From Chara braunii (Eukaryota > Streptophyta > Charophyceae > Charales > Characeae), in NCBI GenBank assembly GCA_003427395.1, contig BFEA01000222.1:1943928-1972295 (forward strand): DNA of 28,368 nt, read 5' to 3'. Position 1 is the stretch's first letter, and each line of letters begins with the position of its first letter. Positions 19,575 to 28,256 of the stretch are shown here, in pieces. The position numbers and the translations under genes are program-made. Under the pieces are notes generated by a model. The model had not been told where the DNA came from. It searched no databases and worked only from the letters and a program-made list of their open reading frames with translations.

Positions 19575-21683
19575 GTGACGGAGAAGTTGGCGGGCCACAA
19601 GAAGTTGTTCGTCGACTGGAGAAACAAGGTTCTCTCCGTGTTGAATGGAAGCAGACTGAAGAGCCGGGAAGTCGCACTTGCCGAAGGCGTCGTTCACATT
19701 AAATGGAAAGACAAGGGGAATGTGGCATCCATCGCGCCGTTCGCCAACTACCCTTTAGAGGCGGACATCAGGGGCGCAGAGCTGAAGGAGGCAGTGGCTG
19801 CCACAAAGAGCCACACGTTCGTCCTCGATCTGTGCGAGCCGGTTGACCTCAAACTGTGGAAGCCCCAAGCGTGGGAGACATTGAATTCCTATTTTCAAAC
19901 GTGGTGTCCCTCGCATTGGACTTTCGTTGTTTTCGTGCCGCGGCAGCACAACCTGTCGTTTCTCTCCAGCATGCACCATCTTTCTTTCGTCAAGCTGTTG
20001 GAAGGAAAGTGGGTGCGGAGAGTGCAGCAAAAAAAAAGCTTCCCCGTTGGGAACAATTTGTACACGGAGGAAGACCGCATGTACATCCTCTTCAAGGGTG
20101 ACGATCTGCGAGTCAACACGTCCATAGTCTATGAGGGAAACCTGCCCACAGGTGCCGCTGCTGCGGTGCGATTGCCTCAGAGGGTCACCCAGACGGATGT
20201 TTCCGAGATTCCTTTCACGCCTTGCGACTGGTCGCTGGTGGCGCCTGAACGACAGGGCAGCGTCTACGGGGATATGGAACGCAATCCGACCCAATTCGTC
20301 GGTCTTCTTGATTTTTTTGGCAAGAAGGGAGAGGGTGTCGTGTTCCTTGGGAAATCGCACGCGCGAAGCGTCTGGGAGCTTCTGAAGGCCGGCCGACACG
20401 TTGTCGCAATGGAAGGGAACCTCGACCTCTTGCAATTCACGATGCAGGTGGTGAAAAGCGAGGTCAATTCGAGTGGGCACAATTGTGAGTTCATGGTCGT
20501 GAGGCCAACACGGGATAAGGTGTGGAGCAAGAAGACGGATATGTGGTTCAAGTTGAGCGAGAGGAAGAGGAACAAGATATACGATTTCTTGTTCCTTCAA
20601 ACGCGTCCGAGAAGGGACACTGATGCCGAGTACATCCGCCGGAAGGACCACATGTTGGCACTGCTCGACAACTACCACTTCGCTTCCCGCATGAACGCGA
20701 AGACGTTTATCGACAGGCTGCGGTCGCTGTACTTCGTGGAGTCCGAGGAGCAGTTGAAGTTAGCCAGTTACGCTTCCCTGATCTCCACTGATGACGAGGA
20801 AGCCATAGGTGTGGAGTTTGTTGCCAACACGAAGGAGGAGGAGAGCGACACGGAGAGCATCGACCTACAGTACGACCCGCCTCCGACGGACCACGGCCGG
20901 GGGTCCTCGTCGGCCGGTCCATCACCAAGCGTTGCAGCCCTCGTGTCACCATTGGCCAAACCGGCGCCGGGCACCACGCCGATGAAGTTGCTGGAGAGAC
21001 TTAGAGCTCTGGCCGGCCCCCCGGCCGCTTTGCGTCCCGAGTCCGTTGTCCCGCCCGATCATCCGTCTTGGAAGGATGACAACATCCACTTCCTGCTTGA
21101 ACGGCAACGTCATTCACCTGAGCAGGACTGGGGCCATGACATGGTTTGGCATCGGGGAGTCATCCAGCCAGCGATACGAAATGGCGAGTGGGTCATGGCC
21201 GTGGCAATCCCGGGCGCGGGATGGGTGTCATTCCCACGCGAGTCGAAGTCCAACTTCCTGCACCTTGCGAGGATTTCGGTCCTCCAGAAAGTGAAGGTCG
21301 AAAATGACACTTTAGCACCCGGCGACCTGTCCCTCATTTCCACTGTCGGTCGACCGTTTGACGAGCTTCCTGACAAGTGCTGGTTGGAATTGACGGAGGA
21401 CTACTACGAGCTCGACACGAGTCCGTCGAAGGGCATGGTGGACTGGAAAGTGCCCCCTCCCAGTGGGCCGGATGGTGGTTCCGGGGGGGGGTCACCTGGA
21501 AGCGGAGGGGATGGGGGTGGCGACGCAGGGGGTGGCAAAGGAATCCCGCCTATGGGGGAGAGAGGGTCTCACGGCCGCAACACGACACCGGGAGGCAGCG
21601 CCGGGGTGGCGGGTTTCGCCGTCGACCGGACTCCGTCGACAGGCACCCGGCCCGAGCACACGACACACTCCGTCGACCCCTAG
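19575..21683 (+). CDS. Beta-class N4/N6 DNA-methyltransferase-like fragment with eroded catalytic motifs
   Basis: An open frame of 702 codons in register with the preceding ParB-like frame, separated only by a TAG, with no ATG near its beginning. Residues 81-122 (HTFVLDLCEPVD..., KPQAWETLNSYFQTWCPSHW, TFVVFVP) resemble the motif IV region of permuted methyltransferases, where DPPY is expected; here the tetrad is replaced by CEPV. Residues 234-282 (MERNPTQFVGLLDFFGKKGE, then GVVFLGKSHARSVWELLKAG, then RHVVAMEGN) resemble the motif X/I block, normally KP...VLDPFxGSGTT...GRxxxGxExD; the glycine loop is only partly kept. Motif order IV before I is the beta-class arrangement. From about residue 405 the chain is acidic then Pro/Gly/Ser-rich. 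Without both motifs, methyl transfer is unlikely; DNA binding could persist. The call is from motif reading only. Confidence 0.6.
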   Translation: MTEKLAGHKKLFVDWRNKVLSVLNGSRLKSREVALAEGVVHIKWKDKGNVASIAPFANYPLEADIRGAELKEAVAATKSHTFVLDLCEPVDLKLWKPQAWETLNSYFQTWCPSHWTFVVFVPRQHNLSFLSSMHHLSFVKLLEGKWVRRVQQKKSFPVGNNLYTEEDRMYILFKGDDLRVNTSIVYEGNLPTGAAAAVRLPQRVTQTDVSEIPFTPCDWSLVAPERQGSVYGDMERNPTQFVGLLDFFGKKGEGVVFLGKSHARSVWELLKAGRHVVAMEGNLDLLQFTMQVVKSEVNSSGHNCEFMVVRPTRDKVWSKKTDMWFKLSERKRNKIYDFLFLQTRPRRDTDAEYIRRKDHMLALLDNYHFASRMNAKTFIDRLRSLYFVESEEQLKLASYASLISTDDEEAIGVEFVANTKEEESDTESIDLQYDPPPTDHGRGSSSAGPSPSVAALVSPLAKPAPGTTPMKLLERLRALAGPPAALRPESVVPPDHPSWKDDNIHFLLERQRHSPEQDWGHDMVWHRGVIQPAIRNGEWVMAVAIPGAGWVSFPRESKSNFLHLARISVLQKVKVENDTLAPGDLSLISTVGRPFDELPDKCWLELTEDYYELDTSPSKGMVDWKVPPPSGPDGGSGGGSPGSGGDGGGDAGGGKGIPPMGERGSHGRNTTPGGSAGVAGFAVDRTPSTGTRPEHTTHSVDP

Positions 21684-22665
21684 ACTTCGTCCGTGGGCTC
21701 AGCGAGGGACACGTTGGCAGCCTTGGTTGCTCTGGGCATTCGCTCGGCCGGAAAGCCGAAGTCCGCCGGGATCCGAACTACGTCGGGTGAGGAGCCGCCA
21801 GAGCGGTCCGGAATGCGAAGCTGCTCGGGGTCGGGGGATCCAAGCACGGATCGAGAAATTCGTAGCATTGCGGCGCGGGATGGAGACGTCGGAACGGTGT
21901 CGCCTGAGCGGGAGCGACGACCGCAAGGATTGCAGCGGGAGGCTGCAAGTGCAGGGTCCGGCGACACGGAGACAACGAAGTCCGGGGTTTTGCCGGCCAG
22001 GGATTGTCGTGCCGTTGAGAGGGGCAGCGTGCACGGGGACGGAAGGGCGGTCCTCGCGATTCGGCACGGGTACCGCAGAAGGGGACGAGTTTCGTGGGAG
22101 GGAAGTAGGGGAGGAAACGGAGGAACAGAAGGGAGCGCAAGAAGGGGAGGAAGAAGGAGAAGAAGAGGTGGAAGGGGAGGAAGCGGGAGAAACGAAGCTA
22201 ATTGATTTGTTTGAAGGAAGGGAGAGTGTCGGGTCTGGAGAAGACGAAGTGGAACAAAGTGAGAACGATGCCGGATCTGGAGAGTCGTCTTACGAGTTCG
22301 GACAACTGTACGGAGAGCATCACGAGGATGATGTCGACGACGATGCCACGACAATAGAGATGGAGACACAAGTGGTTAGCAGTCTTTCCGCAGAGCCTGA
22401 AGATTATGCGGTCCGGCCACTGACGTCTGCTGTCGACTTGCAGCACCAGTTCGACGAGGCTTCCGTCGCTATCAGCCCGTCTGAAAAAAGTCGACGTATA
22501 AGCATCGACGAAGTTATCGACGGTATCCTCGGCGACCACAACGTGTCTTCCCGTCCGTCCACAACTGCCAACGTCGCATCTTCCGTGGCAGCTGCCCTCA
22601 CTTCGTCGCCGCTGAAGTCTCTGGTGCTGCAGGCCACCCTTGCCGCCGAAGGGGAAGGCGAGTGA
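21684..22665 (+). pseudogene. C-terminal tail of the ParB/methyltransferase-like gene, broken
   Basis: The methyltransferase frame continues past TAG 21681 as a Ser/Arg-rich stretch to about 22070, then one frame over as a Glu-rich stretch (REVGEETEEQKGAQEGEEEG) and an acidic/Ser-rich tail with ISIDEVIDGILGDHN, ending at TGA 22663-22665. A reverse copy of the 24-base motif at 21758-21780 lies in frame within it, encoding KSAGIRTT. Low complexity makes the exact shift point uncertain. Confidence 0.45.
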
Positions 22666-23033
22666 GGTGGAGGACAGCATTTGACGTCCCCAAAAAAAAC
22701 GAGGTTCGGTGGTCAGGCTCTGGACGTGCTCGCTTTGCTTGCGCCAAATTCACCATCGAAGGAGCGGAGAGAGAAACAGACTGGTAAGCCGTGAAGAACG
22801 CTTGCGCATCCGGATGTCGCCGGATTACAGTCCGCGCTATACACACGACGACTGTCCACACTGTCTATGCATACGGGAAGTTTCGGATGCCGGCATGCTA
22901 CAGCCAGCAGCCCTTCCTACTCCAGCTCGTCGGCCTATCTGTGACTCGGCCGGGTTGCTAGTCGAGGGCGGCGAAAACTTCGTCCAAAACCTTACACTCC
23001 ATCCAAGGAAGGATCTGCCCCGGCTGAGGAAGT
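22666..23033. other. Gene-free spacer, nothing recognised
   Basis: About 370 bases without a supported gene, between the tail of the ParB-like locus and the following tandem duplication. Confidence 0.4.
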
Positions 23034-23626
23034 GGCAAAGGTGCTAAGAAAGTGGCCAATTCCTTCTCGGGAATAGTGCCGGTTTTAGTCGGCCGGGATC
23101 CGAACTTCCTTTGTCGATGCGTGATGTGGTCAGTCTCAGTGGGGCTGGTGTGTTGAAAAGTCCGCCGCAGTCCGAACTTCGGGGATTGCTGGCAGTCGTT
23201 TTGTTTTCCAGTCGCACAACCGCACCTGGGTGCACATGACCACGCGAGATCAGGGTCCTGTGGTCGGAGAGGTCCTGCTTGACTGTAGGCCAAGGTGCTA
23301 AGAAAGTGGCCAAGTACATGGACTGACAGTTTTCCCTTCTCGGGAATAGTGCCGGCTTTAGTCCGCCGGGATCCGAACTTCCTTTGTCGATGCGTGATGT
23401 GGTCAGTCTCAGTGGGGCTGGTGTGTTCAAAAGTTCGCCGTAGTCCGAACTTCGCGGATTGCTGGCCTCCGGCTTCTGTGAGTTGTGGTGGTTTTCCTTT
23501 GCGAAGTGCGGGGGTGATAAGCTCGGATGTTGCAGTCATTTTGTTTTCCAGTCGCACAACCGCAGCTGGGTGCACATGACCACGCGAGATCAGGGTCCTG
23601 TGGTCGGAGAGGTCGTGCTTGACTGT
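23034..23626. repeat. Imperfect tandem duplication carrying four motif copies
   Basis: The block from AAGGTGCTAAGAAAGTGGCC to CTGCTTGACTGT (about 23038-23285) is repeated at 23292-23626. The second copy holds two extra segments, about 20 bases after 23315 and about 66 bases after 23466; each looks like a clean presence/absence difference. Each copy contains two reverse-orientation motifs, at 23085 and 23157, then at 23359 and 23430. The second motif of each pair has a changed core (GCAGTCCG, GTAGTCCG) while the arm is kept. Confidence 0.8.
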
Positions 23627-23684
23627 TGCGTCTGTACGAATGTATGGTTCTCATTTTTCGTTTTGTCTTTCTTCTGTTGTACAG

Positions 23685-24748
23685 GGGTGGTGTCGTCTCG
23701 AACACGGAGGTCCTCCAAATATCCAGAGCACATATTGCAGAAAGTCCCCGGGTTGAGTAAAAAACACAAGGATATGTTAAAGGCATCAAGGGTTGATGTC
23801 GAGATCGGGAAGGAGTACATCGTTGCCATTGAGGAATGTCTTTCCCTTCTTGCCCCAGAGAAAGGGACATATCCACGATCTGTGAGTAGGGGTCAGGCCA
23901 TGTATGAGAAGTACTTAGCAACACGTCATGCACCGGGGGACAATGTCTAGAACTCTGTTTCTTACTACCCTACGTGTCCTTTGCTCGATGTTGTGCAGTG
24001 CGGGCAACAAGTGCAGCACGCGGGAAAAGTTTCGTTGCGATGATTGCGCCTCTGGGCTTGCGGGTTTTGGATGACATTGTACGAGGTTCGGTGCCGTCTA
24101 ACACTATTCTCTCTATACTTGGCGATGGTCAATTTCAGATTGCAGCAAAAGATCTCCTCACCCTCTTGCATGTCAACCGCAGGGTGAATGATGAGGTGGT
24201 CAATTTCTATATGGCGTTGTTGGGGTCGACCGCATGTGGGTCACGTGACATGTCTTCAGGCCTTCAAGTCTTCAGCTTTAATTCGTTCTTCTTCAGTAAA
24301 CTGCGACTTCAAGGACACGGTGGGGTGCAGAGGTGGTCTAAAAACGTAGATTTGCTTCGTTACGATATTATCTTCGTTCCTGTCCACAAAGATGATGATC
24401 ACTGGATCCTCGTTTCTGTCAACATGAGAGATGATGTTCTCGAAATTTTTTATTCTTTTCCTCGCATTGTAGTTGATTCTAGTTTTTACCTTAGGGTTGA
24501 TTGTGCACTATTTGGAACGTCAAACATCACATAGGCGGTCGGGAAGGAATTGGAAGTCCATGGTGGAAAATATTGTGGTGGATGGAGTTCCGAGACAAGT
24601 GGATGGAGCAAGCTGTGGTGTGTTCATGTTGATGTATGCGACGTTGTTGCAACATGGAGATCGACTGCTTTTCCGGTTCTCTTGTAAAGATATTCCGCTT
24701 CTTAGACGACATGTAGCATCATGTGTCTTAGAACATCGTTGTCTCTGA
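23685..24748 (+). pseudogene. Ulp1/SENP-like (C48) cysteine protease, broken copy
   Basis: C48 enzymes cleave SUMO or related ubiquitin-like conjugates and are common cargo of plant DNA transposons. After a T-rich acceptor-like tract ending ACAG at 23684, a frame reads LQKVPGLSKKHKDMLKASRV to a GTGAGT donor-like site at 23882. A further frame from about 23999 contains DLLTLLHVNRRVNDEVVNFY, FSFNSFFFSKL, RWSKNVDL and VPVHKDDDHWIL. The catalytic His codon is 24400-24402. The block expected to read YYDSL is FYSFP, so the catalytic Asp is Tyr (TAT, 24451-24453). The last part, VPRQVDGASCGVFMLMY with the Cys at 24614-24616 and the oxyanion Gln, lies in another frame after a stop at 24532-24534, indicating a frameshift between about 24460 and 24560. 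No standard intron explains it. Broken frame plus missing Asp means inactive protease. Confidence 0.75.
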
Positions 24749-25242
24749 TGGATTTGATTGACTTTGAAACTTTTTTGTAAGGTGTTTCATTCGTTGATCG
24801 ATAAATTTCGTAAATCGAGATATTATTCAACTGTCCTTCTGCCAGAGGCATTGCTTTCTTTTATCGTTCCGAGTTCGCATTATCTACGACAAGCTCAATG
24901 CATGTCCTACGTCATGTATGGGCTTAATAATCTATGTCACGTAATGTTCCATGTTCCGAATTCTGTTCAAGTTGAAGTATTGTGTTCCATGTTTCGAATT
25001 CTGTTCAACTGGAAGTGTAAACATGATTGTGAAACTGGTTGGTGGATGAATGAGAAATCTCATCTTATGTGAAATTGGTCAGTGGATGCCCAAACCTTCT
25101 TTGCATGACCATTTGAAATGCGGATATTCATCGTGATGGAACACAATTTAATCTAATTCAATCTAATTACATTGCTAATTTTGTTTACAAAAGTTCAACA
25201 ACTATGGATGTCAGGAAACTTTCGCATTTAGGGCGACTGGGC
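24749..25242. repeat. AT-rich gene-free flank with a 38-base tandem pair
   Basis: TGTTCCATGTTCCGAATTCT begins at 24945 and recurs with few changes at 24983, giving two 38-base units. The words TGTGAAACTGGTTGGTGGAT at about 25027 and TGTGAAATTGGTCAGTGGAT at about 25068 form another pair. No coding is supported. Confidence 0.65.
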
Positions 25243-25652
25243 GGGCATGCCCATGTACAAACACTGCAGTCAAAAATGAATTCGTAAGAAAGAGGACAGT
25301 GTCACAATATAGTTACTGTATCTTTCATCACATTTATGAAATTGAAGTTTGACAAGTTAGGATCACGACACAGTTCCGCACAGGGTTCCCTTTGGCGTGC
25401 CAATCGTTGTTCGTTTATGAAGTTTGACTAGTATAGATCCCAACACACGTCCCCACAGGATCACCAACATGTTTTTGATGTTCAACAAGTAAGGATCCCA
25501 ACACACTTCCACATTTGGGATCTCATTTATGAAGTTTCACAAGTATGGATCTCAGCACGCTTCTGCATGTGGTTAACCCCTGGATGGGCATGCCTACGTT
25601 GCTTAGGCTGCAGCCAAAAATTAATTCGTTAGAAAGAGGACACAGTATAATG
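25243..25652. repeat. Direct repeats bounding four CpG-poor relatives of the 24-base motif
   Basis: GGGCATGCC...CTGCAG followed by TCAAAAATGAATTCGTAAGA at 25243-25310 matches GGGCATGCC...CTGCAG with CCAAAAATTAATTCGTTAGA at 25586-25652, offset 343. Between them, units of the form GAAGTTT, ACAAGTATGGATC, CCAACACACTTCC begin at 25344, 25419, 25478 and 25531. The last reads AAGTATGGATCTCAGCACGC. These look like the 24-base motif after loss of CpG. Confidence 0.6.
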
Positions 25653-26055
25653 TCCTATTTTAACGAATAACGTGTTTGTTGTCGTTGTTTTCAACCACTT
25701 CTGTTTTGTTTAGTTGTCTTCAGTTCAGGAGCAATAGTTACTTTGTTCTTTATGTTTGGCCTTCACTTGTTCATCTAAGGTATGTTATTCATTTGCTTTC
25801 TTTGTTATGATAATTTGACCTAGGCTACCAGTTGAGCTGTCTCAGTCCCGGGTAGCCAGCCCATACAACGACCACAGGAGGTCACGACAAAAAAAAATAA
25901 AATAAAATAAAAATGGAAAATAAATTATACCATGCATAAAAAATAAGCAGTACAACTTTTACACCGGGATCACATCGAAATCCTTCTTCAAATTTTAAAT
26001 ATCAAATAAAATTTAAAAATAATATTTAATAATGTTTTTCTATGTTACCAGTTGT
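25653..26055. other. AT-rich gene-free stretch with an A-rich tract
   Basis: It contains a 7-base stem pair (GGCTACC at about 25823, GGTAGCC at about 25851) and, further on, an A-rich run with AAAATAAAATAAAATAAAA units near 25888-25911. This could be a retroposon tail, but I see no target-site duplication or convincing internal promoter. Confidence 0.35.
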
Positions 26056-26103
26056 CCGATGGCAGGACGTCCTGGGCGGACATTCAGGGGGATCCCGGAC
26101 GTT

Positions 26104-26724
26104 CGGACCCTCCATTTTTGGCAATTAAAAGCACGAAAAAAGGGACAAAAATTAGGGGTGTCTTCTTTTTTTTTTAACTTTGGCAACGACTTTCGATATC
26201 ATCCGAAGACAAAAGTTGTTCAGTTTATATTTTTGCATAACATAGTTTTTTTTCAGATTTTTTTTTGATTTTTTTTTTTTTTTTTTTTCTTTGGTTGTTC
26301 GGGCTTGGACAGACTGCTCGGGGAACATGTCCGACCAGTTGTTCGAGCAGACAACCCCGGACGGTCAAGGGGGTCCCGGACGTCCGATCAGTTAACCTAA
26401 CTTTTTCTCATAGTTACAATCCGGGCGTCCAGAACCCAGCCTGGACTGTCCGCGTCCACATGTGTGGACAAGCATCACAGTTTTGAATCGCAGTTCAATC
26501 TATACAACCCAAGTTCCTAGCAAGACAGGGTAGTGCATTTTCAGTATGTCTTGACTGTTTTCTGGCCCTCCAGACCCTTCATTTTTATCAATTAAAAGTA
26601 CAAAAAAAAGGGATAAAATTAGGAGTGTTTTTTTTTTTTTTTGAACAAATTTTGATATCATCCGAAGGGAAAAGTTGTTCAGTTTATTTTTTTGCATAAC
26701 ATAATTTTTTTCGGATTTTTTTAA

Positions 26725-26758
<34 letters not shown>

Positions 26759-27034
26759 NTTCGGCCTCGGACAGACTGCCCAGGGAGCATGTCCGACCGG
26801 TTGTCCGAGCGGACAACCCTGGACATTCAGGGGGGTGCTGGACGTCCAATCAGGTAACTTAACTTTTTTTCATACTTACAATCCGAGCGTCCAGAACCCA
26901 GCCCGGACTGTCCGCGTCCACATATGTGGATAGGCATCACAGTTCAGAATCGCAGTTCAGACAATCTATACAACCGAAGTTTCTGGCCAGACAGGGTAGT
27001 GCAATTCAGTATTTCTTGACTGTTTTCTGGCCTT
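26104..27034. repeat. Tandem direct repeat, two units of about 465 bases
   Basis: Unit 1 (about 26104-26569) and unit 2 (about 26570-27034) share, in order: CATTTTTNNCAATTAAAAG, AAAAGTTGTTCAGTTTAT, long T runs, GGACAGACTGC, CATGTCCGACC, GGACGTCC, CCGCGTCCACAT.TGTGGA, AATCGCAGTTCA and TGACTGTTTTCTGGCC. A partial earlier piece (GCGGACATTCAGGGGGATCC) precedes unit 1 at 26076. Poly-T tracts of up to about 30, with one N at 26759, are likely to be imprecisely assembled. No gene is supported. Confidence 0.8.
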
Positions 27035-27057
27035 TTCAGAAAGCGAAAGCGAACCCG

Positions 27058-27155
27058 GTTGAGAGAGAAAGAGAGAGAGAGAAACGAGTAGACATACAGA
27101 GAAACAAAGACAGTCAAATAAAAACAGAGAGTGACAAACAAACAAACACAGAGAC
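27058..27155. repeat. GA/ACA-rich microsatellite
   Basis: GAGAGAGAAAGAGAGAGAGA near 27061 followed by CAGAGA and ACAAACAAACA words. Low complexity; frames over it are not genes. Confidence 0.8.
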
Positions 27156-27772
27156 TGAATAAAATGATAATGACCAGGGGCTGTTATAACGCTTGCTTGC
27201 CAAATCCAACACTCGGTTGGTCTCCTGCACTTACCTGATCGTGTACTATCCGCCTTGGCCCTCAAACGATTTCCATTGCATGTGTTTCATGAAAGTTCCA
27301 AAAGGCATGCCCATTCACAAATACCTATGCATAAACCTGAACTGGAAAATCACCAAACATGGATGCTACTCTCATCATTCTGAGCTTTCTCCTAAGTATC
27401 TTACACTGGTGAAGTGCCCGTTCCTTTTTTTGTTGGGGGGGGGACAAATGCTCCAATGTATTCGTGGGGAGCGACACGTCCTACGAACCGGGTCCAACCT
27501 CCTATATAAAGTTATACAAGTCATTCGAGATATGGACGCCATTACCCAGCTTCGGCTAATAATACATCTGAGAACTATTGAAGGAATTTAAGAAAATTAA
27601 AAAAGACATTGAAAAACTGTGAATGACTTCTTTTCAAATGCTCAGAACCCCTACACTCCCAAATAAAACTCTCCAAATCTGTTTAACACTGTCCAATACC
27701 CTGTCGAGCTTTCCCACGCCCCAAACCCCTACCCAGCTAGGTTACAGAGAAACACAACTCGCCCCATCGCTG

Positions 27773-27910
27773 GCCAGCGTCGTCCCAACAACAAGCCCGT
27801 TCTCTTCACCAAAATGGCATGATGTCAAAGACAAAGTCGGAGCCAGCGTCGTCCCAACACCGACCTCGTTCTCTTCACCAAAATGGCATGATGTCAAAGA
27901 TAAAGTCGGA
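27773..27910. repeat. Tandem duplication of a 69-base unit
   Basis: GCCAGCGTCGTCCCAACAAC at 27773 and GCCAGCGTCGTCCCAACACC at 27842 begin two nearly identical 69-base copies, both containing TTCTCTTCACCAAAATGGCA. The length is a multiple of three, so a frame stays open across both, but no protein family is evident. Confidence 0.85.
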
Positions 27911-28095
27911 CACTCATTCCTACCTGTTACTATCTGCCCAGGTCATCAAACATTTAGTCACGAATGTAGATGTTTCCTGGAAATACAGATTCAAGTACAT
28001 TCAACCTGCGTAGCATTGCGTTCGGGCTCGGTGACCGAACCCGAACGCTCGATACCGAGCCCGAACATGGCCCAAAATCAACCGAGCCCTTACAT

Positions 28096-28256
28096 TTCTA
28101 TTTTTTTTTTTTTTTTTTTTTTTAAATATATAGGCGTTGGGGGGCCCTTGGGGGAATTGCTCATCACTCCTGAACATATACACACACATACACACAAACA
28201 CACCACCCAAACGCACATACACACACCCCACACACACCCCACATACTAGACACACA
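28096..28256. repeat. T-run and CA-rich microsatellite
   Basis: A run of about 22-24 T near 28101 is followed from about 28176 by ACACACATACACACAAACAC-type sequence to about 28256. No gene is supported. Confidence 0.8.

Larger units (their letters stand above)
16831..22665 (+). pseudogene. Broken spliced gene: N-terminal unknown region, ParB-like domain, DNA-methyltransferase-like domain, acidic tail
   Basis: One reading direction is followed over nearly 6 kb. An exon ends at a CAG/GTAAGA donor (16981/16982), and an acceptor at 17167 restores the frame into DNMSLSRGEGEP. A one-base slip in a run of A near 17447 moves the frame. That frame then stays in register from about 17450 to at least 22070, apart from three stop codons: TGA at 17916, TAG at 19557 and TAG at 21681. 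All three could each arise by one C-to-T change. A second slip near 22070 leads to an acidic C-terminal tail ending at 22665. Ambiguous bases at 19379, 19392, 19393, 19395 and 19398 suggest that similar copies were merged in the assembly. It may be a decayed copy of a multi-copy gene, or a functional gene with assembly errors; I favour decay. Confidence 0.7.

Noticed and set aside
4881-23453. GGATCC-rich motif as BamHI cloning-linker or vector contamination
   Set aside because: Copies are diverged, embedded in evolved repeats, an intron and a coding tail, and carry conserved arms outside the BamHI site.
24494-24535. A 42-base intron to repair the Ulp1-like frame
   Set aside because: Too short for a typical plant intron and lacking a good donor consensus; a frameshift is simpler.
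25815-25915. tRNA-derived SINE with box A-like sequence on the minus strand and an A-rich tail
   Set aside because: The box A resemblance (CAGCTCAACTGG) is partial, no box B follows, and the A-rich tract lies on the wrong side for that orientation.
27193-27591. 132-residue open frame on the plus strand
   Set aside because: No recognisable domain, no homologous copy in the window, and it lies in low-complexity repeat-rich DNA; I could not support it as a gene.
27623-28249. 208-residue open frame on the plus strand
   Set aside because: Composed of a 69-base tandem pair, a T-run read as poly-Phe and a CA microsatellite.
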